A model generated the notes under the pieces. It was not told the DNA's origin and did not search any database. It saw only the letters and a program-made list of their open reading frames with translations. The position numbers were made by a program, and so were the translations under genes. From Sycobia sp. Sy_11 (taxonomy: Eukaryota; Arthropoda; Insecta; Hymenoptera; Epichrysomallidae), in assembly GCA_018907035.1 (NCBI GenBank), contig JACCIC010000029.1, positions 762,501 through 826,500 of the forward strand: a stretch of DNA of 64,000 nt, read 5' to 3'. Below are positions 45,230 through 55,605 of the stretch, one piece after another (the stretch's first letter is position 1; the number at the start of each line of letters is the position of its first letter).

Positions 45230-46680
45230 TCATAGGGTCCATCAACTTCTTTGAACTTCGTCGGAATTATGATTTTGCCTTGCGCTTTCTCGTCTATTTT
45301 GCCCGGGGGCTTCTGGCGATTCTTCACCTTGCCGGATCGCTGTGCCCCCACGGACCGAATAAAAGCACAGCGGTCTCCGCGGTAGAGGCGAACTTCGCTC
45401 TCATCCGGGGTACTTACATATACGATAGGCGCTGGTTTCTCGACCCTAGCTGTATTCTTTCACATAACTCGCCTATGGCATTTAGGGCCTGGCCGGTATG
45501 GTAGGGGGCTGATGGACCGTATTTGTTGACACGTGGAATACGGTATCGCATCTCATGGGTTCCGGTGGACCACAATGCGTCTACGGGACGCTTCTAATGG
45601 TCGAGTCTTATGCGATGCGTCGCTATCGGACTTATAACCCACGGCTATTGTATCGCCCAAGTCCTCATATCTCCTTGTGAACGGATTGAAGATCCAGTCC
45701 GTCTCTTTCTTTTTGTCTTCGTCTCTGTTTGCTGTCCCTTGCGATGTTGTTGTGCTACGTGCATACTCTGGTTCCTTTCCTAAATGCTCACGTCTATGTG
45801 GTCTTTGTCGCTCATTTCTAGGTGTTATTGCGGTAGATTCCCGTCTTTCCGGACGATCGCAGAAAGTGTTGTTAATTTCTGCCTCTGTCGTAGTTTTAAG
45901 TCGTTGCGGACTATCGCACTCTTGTTGTTGTGCGTCTTTCGTAGTTTTAAGTCGTTGCGGACTTGCGCAGACGATGTCGTTGTCTGCATGTTCCGTAGTT
46001 TTAAGTCGTTGCGGACTATCGTCATCGGTGTCTTCGATGGAGTCGGTAGTTTTACGTCGTTCCGGATGTTCGCCATCGGTGTCTTCGATGGGGTCAGTAG
46101 TTTTACGTTGTTCCGGTCGTGCGCAGACGATGTCGTTGTCTGCATTTTCCGTAGTTTTAAGTCGTTGCGGACTATCGCACTCTTTTTGTTGTGCGTCTTT
46201 CGTAGTTTTAAGTCGTTGGGGACTAGTGCAGACGATATTATTGTCTGCGTTTTCGCTGGTGGCGGTAGGGGGTGGATCGGGGATATTTTCTAGGTTGTCG
46301 AGTTGGGAATTGCTGGTGTCCAGCAAGGACAATACAAATGAATCATTGTTGACCGTTATAGTTGTTTTCGGTCCGGGTTCGTCGACACCTATCTCCTGAG
46401 TTGAGTTCGGACTGAACTCAATCAGGTTTCCTACTTCTACTTCTTGTTCTCGCTGGTGCAGGGTTTGGGCCAGTTTGGCCGTATCGAAAACTTGCTCGCG
46501 GTCGCGTGGGTACTTGCGCGTCGCGATTACGGGTTCTGAGCCCGTCTGGTTGGGGATATGAGCGTCCCCCGGTCGACGCTGTTGGCCGGTTAACACGGAC
46601 CTCGCATAAGCGATAGGGTGTTCTTCATCGTCCGTTTCTTGGCTAAGCCCATCACGTGGTGATGGGCTTCTAGGCTTATA
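45230..46680 (-). CDS. Gag C-terminal extension with coding minisatellite
   Basis: The frame continues that of gag after a single TGA at 46681-46683. It is open from 46680 to a TGA at 45550-45552 (376 codons), and related sequence continues to about 45230 after that stop. Blocks: YKPRSPSPRDGLSQETDDEE, EQVFDTAKLAQTLHQREQEV, a hydrophobic patch SFVLSLLDTSNSQLDNLENI, then about eight 16-19-residue repeats of the type SPQRLKTTENADNDIVCA (46240-45850). RRYEDLGDTIAVGYKSDSDA and RPLEASRRRIVVHRNP follow. The repeat lengths are multiples of three. No catalytic domain is visible. The same protein region recurs at 52075-53045 and 54430-55430. I do not recognise the fold. Confidence 0.55.
45850..46240 (-). 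repeat. Coding minisatellite, 51-57-bp units
   Basis: About eight units share GTAGTTTTAAGTCGTTGCGG (plus strand) followed by a variable 25-33 bp. Variable parts fall into recurring types: one encodes ENADNDIVC, one KDAQQ-ECD and one DPIEDTDGE. Every unit is a multiple of three long, and the frame is kept. Confidence 0.85.
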
Positions 46681-48297
46681 TCATGGTTCGTCGGTCAATT
46701 TTGATTGGGGCCGAGGGGGTGTTACCGAACGATATCTGGGACAGGGACTACGATATTGTTTTTCCCTCGATTCTCGTCTAGATTCCTCCCGTGGTTTTCT
46801 GGGTGAAGGGCTAAGGCTACTTTCCCGGCTACGTCTACCTGGGGAGGAGCTTTTGCTCTGTTCTTTTCTTGATGTTACTGTTGTTGCTGGTGGTTCGACC
46901 AAAGTTACATGTTTAGACTGTTCCTCGTCTAGTGCTGCCAGTCTCGATCGTCTGGTCGCTCTTCCAGACTGTGGGCAGGCTGCGCTGCTCATCAGACAGG
47001 TTTCTGCTGCTGGCGGCTCTTTATAGCGGCGAGTTAACTCTCTCTTGAGAGAGTCTAATGTCTTGAACTCTGTCCGATTTATCTTGTCGATAAAGGTAGG
47101 GTTTAGATTTCGATATACACTATCGAGTTGTGTCTCTAGTGGTAAAGGTGGTGACACTTTTCCTAATATCGCTCTCATATCGATCAGGTATGATCCTATT
47201 GATTCATTGGAACCTTGCGTTCTATCTCTGAGTTCCTCTTCTAACCGTAAGGTGTAATCAATAGGTCGGAACTGTTGTCGCAGTGCTGTCTTCAGATGTT
47301 GTAGCGTTTGCCACTGCTTGTAGATTGGCCTTGCCCATGTACGCGCAGATCCGCATAATATCCCAGGTATTAACTTTAGTATATCCGCCGCGGAAATGCT
47401 TAGACTCTCGCAAGTCTCCTCTAGCCTTTCAATAAATTCCTCGACATCTTCTTGCGGCGTTCCCGAATTATTTACGCTCCACTGCCTAAGCAGCTGGCCT
47501 GCTCGCGTTTCCTTAAGATATGTACTGTCCAGTGATCTGTTTTGATGCCAGGTTTGTATATTCGGGATTGCGTTAAGTGTGTGTGGCGGTGGTGGTGCGG
47601 ATTCTTCTGCCTGTCTGCTCGTGTCTCGGGCTGTAGCGGCAGGTATTTCTGGTGGTGATTGTTGCATGTTTGCAGCATATTGCTGCATCCATAGGTGGTA
47701 GGGGTCACTCCATGGTCGTGGTAGATTATACCACGGGTGTACCATGTTTGCTGGTATTCTCTCCGCACCCGGCAGATTTGTACTGTGGGCTGGTGGTGAT
47801 TGCCATTGGCCCATATTATATCCACCGAACGGGGTGTTCATAGGGAAACACCATGGCTGTGTCGTCGTGACAGATTTCGTTTGAGGGCTCTGCTGAGCGG
47901 CAGCGTTCTGCGCTTCTACGTTGACAGCTGCCGCTTTGTTGGCTTTCGTCTTCTCTATCTTATCTAGTTCTGTGGAGTTCAGAACTTTTGATATTTCCGA
48001 GATCTCTGGGTGAATTTCATCATTTAATTCATTCCACTCGGCAGCATTGTTTCCGAAGAGGCGTCTCAGCTCAAACCTGACTAATCTGTTGCGGAGAGCT
48101 TCCGTATTATCCTGTGTTACGATGTTGTGCTGCCTCGCTTCTTGGGCAAGCTGCTCATGCGTCATAGCCGTGAAAAGGTTGTGTAATCTTTTTTCCTCGT
48201 CGACTAGTGCCTGACTTGTCGACGGTTTAGCCTCCATTTGTTTAAGTAGGTATGTCCGTAATAAGAAATTAGAATTATGTAAATTTAGTCTATACAA
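46681..48297 (-). CDS. Ty3/gypsy-type gag (retrotransposon capsid), intact
   Basis: An undisrupted 538-codon frame. The likeliest start is the internal methionine at 48237 (MEAKPSTSQALVDEEKRLHN), because the first 20 residues look like untranslated AT-rich leader; 48297 is the longest option. The N-terminus is helical (LFTAMTHEQLAQEARQHNIV). A Pro/Gln-rich region follows, then a retrotransposon capsid domain around residues 255-415: YLKETRAGQLLRQWSVNN, FIERLEETCESLSISAADIL, LIPGILCGSARTWARPIYKQ, IDYTLRLEEELRDRTQGSNE, IDMRAILGKVSPPLPLETQL. The last 120 residues are Ser/Arg/Pro-rich (SSSPGRRSRESSLSPSPRKP), a likely nucleic-acid-binding tail instead of a zinc knuckle. TGA at 46681 is followed by an in-frame extension. 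No protease or RT follows. Confidence 0.75.
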   Translation of the reverse strand: MYRLNLHNSNFLLRTYLLKQMEAKPSTSQALVDEEKRLHNLFTAMTHEQLAQEARQHNIVTQDNTEALRNRLVRFELRRLFGNNAAEWNELNDEIHPEISEISKVLNSTELDKIEKTKANKAAAVNVEAQNAAAQQSPQTKSVTTTQPWCFPMNTPFGGYNMGQWQSPPAHSTNLPGAERIPANMVHPWYNLPRPWSDPYHLWMQQYAANMQQSPPEIPAATARDTSRQAEESAPPPPHTLNAIPNIQTWHQNRSLDSTYLKETRAGQLLRQWSVNNSGTPQEDVEEFIERLEETCESLSISAADILKLIPGILCGSARTWARPIYKQWQTLQHLKTALRQQFRPIDYTLRLEEELRDRTQGSNESIGSYLIDMRAILGKVSPPLPLETQLDSVYRNLNPTFIDKINRTEFKTLDSLKRELTRRYKEPPAAETCLMSSAACPQSGRATRRSRLAALDEEQSKHVTLVEPPATTVTSRKEQSKSSSPGRRSRESSLSPSPRKPREESRRESREKQYRSPCPRYRSVTPPRPQSKLTDEP

Positions 48298-51200
48298 TCC
48301 TAGATTAAGAGAGTATTTTTATGACCTATAGTTGTGTTCATTTGTATACACGTCTCATTAGCAGATGATCGCTGATTTACAAGGTTCGATAAAAACGTCT
48401 ATCTATGTTTATTTTTATATTGACTTATAACTATCAGTCTTTTTCCTTTTATATATTTTTTTTTATATACTAGTTAGTCTATTTATAATACAGATAAAAA
48501 GGTATAATTGTTAGCATAATCTTTTAAAATGTCGTTTTGTTATCTTTTATTTCTTGGCTTTAATTTTTTTTCAACCTGATTTTATTTATTTCTTATTGCA
48601 TTTTTGTCCCTGGGCCAAATAATCGTTGCTCGTGGTAAGTATTTGTATTGTTTCTTTCTAATTTTTATTTTTGATTATTATTTTTATTTTATTTATTAAT
48701 TATTATTAGTTTATTTATTAATTATTAATTAACAATATTTATTAATTGTTAATACTATTATTTTTATAATGCCAGTATTATTGTAATTTAGAAGTGTGAA
48801 AGTTCTTATTGTGTTTAGTCAGCTGGAGCAATATAGAAAGAGAAGTACTAGAAAAATTTCAAAAAGAAATGTTAAAGTTAAAATAGTTTAATTCAACATT
48901 CCTTTTGTTTTTACAAATTTATATAAAATTTTGAAAAAAAAATTAAAAATTTTTTTTTTGTTTATGCAAAATTTATTTATTTATTATTTATCACTTTCTA
49001 TTATTAAGTAGTTAATTTTGTGTCCTCGTTTGTCTGCTGCTTAGTTATTTTAAAGATGACTTCTATTGTTGAAAATTTTTCTCAAGTGGTATATTGTTTA
49101 TTTATTTATTTACTTATTATTGTTATTATTATCCTGATTTTTATTATTTACTTTGACGTTAATTGATCCTGCTGCTGCTTCACTAACTTTCCTATTATAT
49201 GTCTTGATATTATTTGTTTATTATTATTAAATTATTTGTTATGAAATTATTTATTATTTATTATTTGTTATTTATTATCTAATTAATAATTGTGTGTCAG
49301 TTATTACACTGAACAATATATAGTATCTCTCGCTGGCAAAAAGAAAGAATTTAAAATTTACTTGATGTATATCTCTTTTGTATATCTTGCTTAAAGATTT
49401 TGTTTATCGATGGTAAATTTATTGAAGTTGTTTTTATCGTTAATTAATAATTATTCTATTTATAAGTCACTTCTATATATCCTCTATGGCTTTATGCTGC
49501 TAAGATTTTACAATCCTGTGTAGACGTACCTTACTTTACCTTGTATAAATGCAAGCTTACCATAGTAGTTTTATATTTTGTAATAGTCCTTATGTATTCA
49601 ATTATTATTGTTCCTGTAAAAAGAAGTTTTGTAAATGGCTTACCGGTTATTTTTACTATGATCGTTGAATTTTTAAACCAAAAAAGAAGAGATTGAAGTT
49701 ATATATGTGATGGTCACAGAGTCGTTTAGTCGATTATTTATTTATTCGACCTCTTTATTTATTATAAACTAATTTATATTATGCTTGTTTCCTATATTAT
49801 GCTAACTTCTTATTACACCCTTGTTTTTCTTTTCTTAAAACTTACCTTATGACAGAAACGCACTTTTACTTATACATAAATTTTTATACAACAGTCACAT
49901 TAAGTTCACACTGTGCAATTATTAATTATTTGTTGATCACTTGTTCAGCTTCCAATTCTTCTATTTATCGTCAAGATACTTTACAGTAAAAATGTGGTAT
50001 TTTATACTTGATTCTGTCTGGCTGTATGTTGCATGTGACAGGAACAGCGTGTGATTTCAAAATTATTCCTAAAGTATTTTTATAAAAATTTATAGTTATT
50101 AATGAATATTTATTCACGTTGATATTCATTATTGCTGTGATTGTCACAAATTTAATGCCGTTGGTTTGGTCAGAAAATTCAGAAAATTTTCACCTATATG
50201 TACTTCATTTGACATATAGGTTATACGTACTTACGTATCCATACTTGATACAGCAGACAAGTATAAATTTTTTGTACTTATTAAAATCACTGACACTTTT
50301 ACTGATTTATATAAAGTATTATAAAATGTTATAATAAAGAAATATGTATTCGCTGGAATTTCTCGCTGATCACTTTAGTTTGCACAGTAATGATTTTTGC
50401 AACATACATACAGACACACACTTATATCACTTATTCTTATATGTAAAAAACACTAAAATGCACATCTATTGCTTAAGTAATTATGTATCGACCCTCTTCC
50501 TACTATTCAAATTTGTATCTGTTAAAAGAAAATAAATTGTCTCAACAATTGTTCAGTTGAATACCACTTGTATGGCTACTTGAGAACCTGGTTTTTCATT
50601 AAGTTTTTCCTGTCGAAATTGGTTCTTCTCGCTAAATGTCTTAAAATCTGTATTTTCTCCATAGGTATGGTTATACTAAACTGCATTTATCTCTCTGAAT
50701 TGGGGAATTTAGCTTTTTCTACTGTTTTTATGTCTGTTAAAATCTATAAATGTACTGTCAACTATATAGCGTATCAGCTGACAGCTGGTAATGCTTACTC
50801 ACATAGGCTTACTATGCCAGTATGTTTTGCTTAACTTTGTTGAGCAGTTTCTTTTTTTTTCAGGGACATTTGCCACTAGCTTCTTCGAGCTAGTGAGCTG
50901 GTGCGACAGGAAGAATGACAATCGTACACTGTTCAGGGATTGAATTTATGTGCAAAATATATATAAGAAACTTAACAAAATGTATATAAGAATGAATTAG
51001 CATGAAATATAATGCAGAAAAATAAAACAGATATAACAAATATTATAAATAATTTTACATGGATTTATGAAAAGAATGTCAATACATATTTCTATCAGTG
51101 ATAGATATTTTATATATGGCATGCACATGTGACATAAAAAGATAACATTTAATTAATTATTAAATTATTTAAAATTATATCATCCTAAAAGAATTTATAT

Positions 51201-51537
51201 AAGGTAACATATATTCGACGGGGACACGATTCTACTTAATATTTCTGTTTATATAGCGAGAGGGAGAAAGTGAAAAAAATTTTTTTGACATGAGGGGCGA
51301 GGGGGGACTATCCTTATAGTTCATACGACGTTTGTGTCGTTTACGCCGGCCGCGTCTGCTATACGCAACGGCGCTACTGTGCATATTTGTGCGCCGCTCT
51401 CCAACATGGCCGTCTGTACTTGCCACGTGGCGTATTACACGGCGCGTTCTCACTTTTCATAATCATATCACCGCGACTCTGTTTCCGCACTTTCTATCCA
51501 GAAAAAACTTTGTTTTATACAATTTTGTCCGACGGGC
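48298..51537 (-). other. A-rich leader between primer-binding site and gag
   Basis: About 3.2 kb without a supportable frame. Most of it is T-rich on the plus strand, hence A-rich in the element's sense. Sequence near the primer-binding site (51230-51537) is GC-rich. A perfect 8-bp stem with 6-base loop (CACTAGCT-TCTTCG-AGCTAGTG) lies at 50874-50895. Small frames such as 50119-50334 are composition artefacts. Confidence 0.55.
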
Positions 51538-51555
51538 CTCACTTATTGGGCGCCA
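51538..51555 (-). other. Primer-binding site, tRNA-Lys type
   Basis: The minus strand reads TGGCGCCCAATAAGTGAGG. The first ten bases match the tRNA-Lys primer-binding site TGGCGCCCAA used by gypsy and other retroelements. It lies just inside the LTR end GTTATAAAA, on the gag-proximal side. Confidence 0.65.
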
Positions 51556-52074
51556 TTTTATAACCCGACTTTAATGGGTTACTTACCTTAATATCTCACG
51601 TGGCGTCGGCGTCGCTGGAACAAGAGAACGGGGAACGGGGGACTAGGACGCGAAAGAACGAGTCTAATTGTTTAACAATATATAATTAATTATTTATTAC
51701 AACTCGCGCATTACAAATTCCTTATTCTACGCGTTACAATCGTTTCGTAATTAACCATTAATATTATAAGCGCGACGGCGACAGACACGACGGAGCGGGT
51801 TCCGCGGACAAGGATAGATGCGGTAGGACAAGGGGGGTTCAAGGGGGGACGCGGTGTAACCTACAGCTATACGCTCGCGCGCGCTCACAGGGGGACGCGC
51901 ACATTACATATTATTTATAACATGGAAGGCTACTTGCCGAAGGGTCCTCGGCGCTGCTGTTTCCTCTCGATCGCGTGGCTTCCTTTCGTCCGGGTGGTGC
52001 CTTCGTGCTTCCTCTCTCTCTCTCTCTCCTTTACTCTCTCTCTTTCTCTCTCTCTCTCTTTCGTACGGGTTGCG

Positions 52075-53045
52075 TAACGGACCGCATAAAGGCACAGCGG
52101 TCTCCGCGGTAGAGGCGAACTTCGCCCTCTTCCGGGGTACTTACATATACGATAGGCGCTGGCTTCTCGACTCTAGCTGGCTTCTTTGGCATAACTCGCC
52201 TATGGCATTTAGGGCCTGGCCGGTATGGTAGGGGGCTGATGGACCGTATTTGTTGACGCGTGGAATACGGTATCGCATCCCGTAGGTTCCGGTGGACCAC
52301 AATGCTTCTACGGGACGCTTCTAATAGTCCAGTCTTATGCGATGCGTCGCTATCGGACTTATAACCCACAACTATTGTATCGCCCAAGACCTCATATCTC
52401 CTTGTGAACGGATTGAAGATCCAGTCCGTCTTTTTCTTTTTGTCTTAGTCTCTGTTTGCTGTCCCTTGCGATGTTGCTGTGCTACGTGCACACTCTGGTT
52501 CGTCTCCTAAATCCTCACGTCTATGTGGTCTTCGTAGTTCATTTCTAGGTGTTATTGCGGTAGATTCCCGTCTTTCCGGACGTTCGCAGAAAGCGTTGTT
52601 AGTTTCTGCTTGTGTCATAGTTTTAAGTCGTTGCGGACTATCGCACTCTTGTTGTTGTGCGCCTTTCATAGCTTTACGTCGTTGCGGACGTTCGCACTCT
52701 TGTTATTATGCGTCTTTCGGAGTTTTAAGTCGTTGGGGACTTGTACATACGATGTCGTTGTCTGCATTTTCCGTAGTTTTAAGTCGTTGCGGACTATCGC
52801 CATCCGTGTCTTCGATGGGGTCGGTAGTTTTACGTCGTTCCGTACATTCGCCATCGGTGTCTACGATGGCGTCGGTAGTTTTACGTTGCTCCGGACGTTC
52901 GCCATCGGTGTCTTCGATGGGGTCGTTCGTTTTACGTCGTTCCGGACGTACGCAGATGATGTCGTTGTCTGCATTTTCCGTAGTTTTAAGTCGTTGCGGA
53001 CTTTCGCAGATGATGTCGTTGTCTGCATTTTCCGTAGTTTTATGT
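52075..53045 (-). pseudogene. Gag-extension fragment embedded in the LTR
   Basis: Minus-strand frames 53137-52706, 52669-52445 and 52387-52031 carry nine or ten minisatellite units (TTENADNDIICESPQRLKTT; RPERRKTNDPIEDTDGE), then ESTAITPRNELRRPHRRED, VGYKSDSDASHKTGLLEASR, SISPLPYRPGPKCHRRVMPK and VYVSTPEEGEVRLYRGDRC. The homologous order is as in 45230-46240. It is entered from LTR sequence in an open frame (REEGSEKKGSSPPSSPSRRG lies upstream) and exits into the GA-rich LTR end at TRSVTQPVRKRE. Stops at about 52705, 52670 and 52443 break it. Confidence 0.6.
52560..53045 (-). repeat. Coding minisatellite, second array
   Basis: The same 51-57-bp unit family as at 45850-46240, with nine or ten units in a different order. 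CGTAGTTTTAAGTCGTTGCGG and TCGGTAGTTTTACGTCGTTC variants alternate. Confidence 0.85.
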
Positions 53046-53991
53046 TTTGATACGTTAAATCTCCTCGGCGACTCGGGGAAGAAGGAGGTGAACTTCCTTT
53101 CTTTTCGCTTCCTTCTTCGCGGGCGAACGTCGCGCACTCTCGCGGCTTGTGCTCCGCGTATTTTCGCCGTAACGCGCGAACATTCGGATTTGCAACTGCG
53201 GACCGGCCATTTGGTCGGTCACAAACTCCCCCTTCCAAACCGACGGTGAGGCGCGTTGTCCTTCGCGCGTCTTTCGACCGGTAAGGATATGATTGGGGAT
53301 AGGGAGTAGAATCCGTGTATGTCGGAACCGCTCGTGTGAATTTTAACGTATTTCTTTCGAACTCAAAATTATATATTTTTTTGTAACTAAAAATAAAACT
53401 AAACTCTACCTTTCATGACCATCGGTGGTCTCTTGGTGTTGTCGTCATTCGCTAGTGGCTCTATATAATTCAATGTAGGTCTTACATACTAAGGGTTGAT
53501 TCCTATGCTAGCGTATATATCGAAAACAAAATATTAGTTCTTCGCCCTGATTCTACCAATTTCAGTATCAGGAATTTCTGAATACTGTGGGGAAATTAAA
53601 CAGAATGTCTCTTTGCGCTGGGGCATGAAAGGGAAAAAATGTTTATAACTAGCAATACCTATTCTAGCTAATTCTTTTAATATGACATGAAAAGAGAAGG
53701 TAATTAACTACGTTATATTATTATTACGCTAAGTTTGTAACAGTTATATAAAAAGAAACAAGTAAGTAAAAATAGCTAAGTTTTATAAGAAAATGAAACG
53801 TATAAACTAACACTACGATAATTATAAAAAATATGAACGTATAAACTAATTCTAAGATAATTATGAAAATATGAACGTATAAACTAATTCAAAGATAATT
53901 ATGAAAAATATACAACTTATACTCTAATTAACCTAATCTATCATCTACGCTATGTCTATGTTTCTATTGTGTGTGACTCTTGCTCGTCACT

Positions 53992-54429
53992 TCTTCTTCG
54001 CTCGGGGCCTGCTTCGGCCATCTTCTTAAGCTTCTCTGCGCTGCGCTGGCTTTATCCTGCAGTAAACTCGGAGTCTGGAAATGAGGTTTTGCTATAGTAA
54101 TTGCTTTCCTCTCAGCTCTCGTTGGGGCAGTGTTACGGGGTCGTGCAAGTAGCCTTCTCTTTACTTGGAGCCATTGTACGCTCTTTTCTCGTGCTACTTG
54201 TCACCCGTCAACGCAGCGCCATCGCTGCATCGCCGCGCTCGCGTGTGTTTTAATTTTTCATCGATACTTGTTACGAGACGCCCGCATCATGTCCTATCTC
54301 TTCGTGTTAATAACCCCTGAACAGTGTATTCGGCTGTTTTGCTGGCATCGCGGTATGGGGACATGGGGGAATCTAGCTGGTATCTGGCGCTGGGGATGAA
54401 GGGATAACAGCTGGACGGTATTATTATAT
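53992..54429 (-). other. 3' untranslated region of the adjoining gag-element copy
   Basis: It lies between the stop of the proline-rich frame at 54430 and the LTR start at 53991, ending in a purine-rich tract. No coding potential is convincing; the plus-strand frame 54130-54399 has no recognised motif. Confidence 0.45.
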
Positions 54430-55287
54430 TTACTTATTGATATAAACATTGGCACCCGGCATGACGATTAATACCGGTTGCGTGCCATGGCTGACTACTC
54501 CTGCAACCTCCTGCAGGGTCTGCCTCGTCGACCCTTGCGCTCTTGGTTGCGCGACTGTCGGGGGCTCAGCCTTTCCTAGCGCCACTTCTTCCTCTGCCAC
54601 TTTCTCAGACAACTGCCGCGTCGTCTTATCGCCTTCGTATGGCGACTGCCTCGCGCTGTCGCTCATCCCCACCCCCTTTCCAAGACGAGGCGGCGGAGGC
54701 CGGTCTCTCGGGACAGGATATGCAGGTATGCACATCTGTCCTCGGATTCCCACAGCGGTAGCAGAACTTGCTACTCCGCGGAAGCGGGCAGTCGGAGTAC
54801 CTGTGACCTTTGGTGCCGTAGTTCTAGCAGCCATCCCTGTTCCCGGCCTGTTGTTTAGAAAACGGCCTTGCGGCATAGGATGGGTGCGATCGCTTGGGGG
54901 TACAAAGTTTTCTGGGGGGGGGGTGACTGCCAACGTCATTACCGCTGGTATTTTTGGCGTAGTCAAAGCGGAATCTGTCATCGCTTGTTGTGCTACAGGG
55001 TGATAGAGGCTGGCGACGGGACTGGTTGAACCTTGGATTTTGAAGGGGTTAAAATCCTTCTTATATTCCAACCTGTAGTTGTCGGTGTGGCTTACGGTTG
55101 ACTCTTGTGGGCGCGGTAGGGAGATTTGGGACGACTGACCGGCAGAGGCTCCTTCATCATAGGGACCATCAACTTCTTTGAACTTCGTCGGATTTATGAT
55201 TTTGCCTTGCGCTTTCTCGTCTATTTTGCCCGGGGACGTCTGGCGATTCTTGTCCTTGCCGGATCGCTGTGTCCCCACGGACCGCAT
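54430..55287 (-). CDS. Proline-rich C-terminal region of the gag-element protein (copy C)
   Basis: An intact 285-codon frame; the methionine at 55287 is internal, because homologous protein sequence is open upstream (EGEVRLYRGDRCASMRSVGT, 55330-55270). Segments: KDKNRQTSPGKIDEKAQGKI, INPTKFKEVDGPYDEGASAG, QEVAGVVSHGTQPVLIVMPG and the C-terminus GANVYINK. It is rich in Pro, Thr and Gly, with no zinc knuckle, protease or polymerase motif. Copy A carries only the first part, ending at about 45230. The sense strand matches that of gag. It may be a structural or regulatory region of a long gag protein. The family is not recognised. Confidence 0.5.
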   Translation of the reverse strand: MRSVGTQRSGKDKNRQTSPGKIDEKAQGKIINPTKFKEVDGPYDEGASAGQSSQISLPRPQESTVSHTDNYRLEYKKDFNPFKIQGSTSPVASLYHPVAQQAMTDSALTTPKIPAVMTLAVTPPPENFVPPSDRTHPMPQGRFLNNRPGTGMAARTTAPKVTGTPTARFRGVASSATAVGIRGQMCIPAYPVPRDRPPPPRLGKGVGMSDSARQSPYEGDKTTRQLSEKVAEEEVALGKAEPPTVAQPRAQGSTRQTLQEVAGVVSHGTQPVLIVMPGANVYINK

Positions 55288-55289
55288 AG

Positions 55290-55605
55290 AGGCACAGCGG
55301 TCTCCGCGGTAGAGGCGAACTTCGCCCTCTTCCGGTTCCGGACGTTCGCAGAAGGGGATGTTTTCTTCTGCGTTCCTCGTAGTTCTAAGTCGTTGCGGAC
55401 TGCAACGAATTTGAGAAGAGCTCTATAGTTTAGGTGACAGCTCGACTGGATACGTTAGATCTCCTCGACGGCTCGGGGAAGAAGAAGGTGAACTTCCTTT
55501 CTTTTCGCTTCCTTCTTCGCGCTCTCTCGCGGCTCGTGCTTCGCGTATTTTCGCCGTAACGCGCGAACACTCGGTTTTGCAACCGCGGACCGGCCATTTG
55601 GTCGG

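Larger units (their letters stand above)
51556..53991 (-). mobile_element. 5' LTR of the gag element (also the 3' LTR of the adjoining copy), with captured gag segment
   Basis: It starts AGTGACGAGCAAGAG at 53991 and ends just before the primer-binding site at 51555. Its first ~925 bp match the LTR at 44.1-45.2 kb. A gag-derived segment (53045-52075) then interrupts it. The tail from 52075 to 51556 begins with GTACGAAAGAGAGAGAG, as in the other LTR, and continues into a GC-rich region not present there. Relative to the other LTR it also has an ~80-bp insert near 53300-53375 (GGGAGTAGAATCCGTGTATG). Confidence 0.6.

Noticed and set aside
45850..46240. CRISPR-like pattern: ~21-bp conserved blocks alternating with ~30-bp variable blocks
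   Set aside because: The blocks and the intervening sequences both recur, unit lengths are multiples of three and the array lies in a long protein frame of a eukaryotic retroelement. It is a coding minisatellite.
45677..46399. 240-codon plus-strand frame
   Set aside because: It is the antisense shadow of the minisatellite and gag extension on the minus strand, giving repetitive SVVLSRCGLS-type translations.
50850..50863. Strong plus-strand acceptor-like sequence (T tract followed by CAG)
   Set aside because: No coding frame follows it, and T-rich DNA is general here because the element's sense strand is A-rich.
52479..53249. 256-codon plus-strand frame
   Set aside because: Antisense shadow of the gag fragment and LTR on the minus strand.
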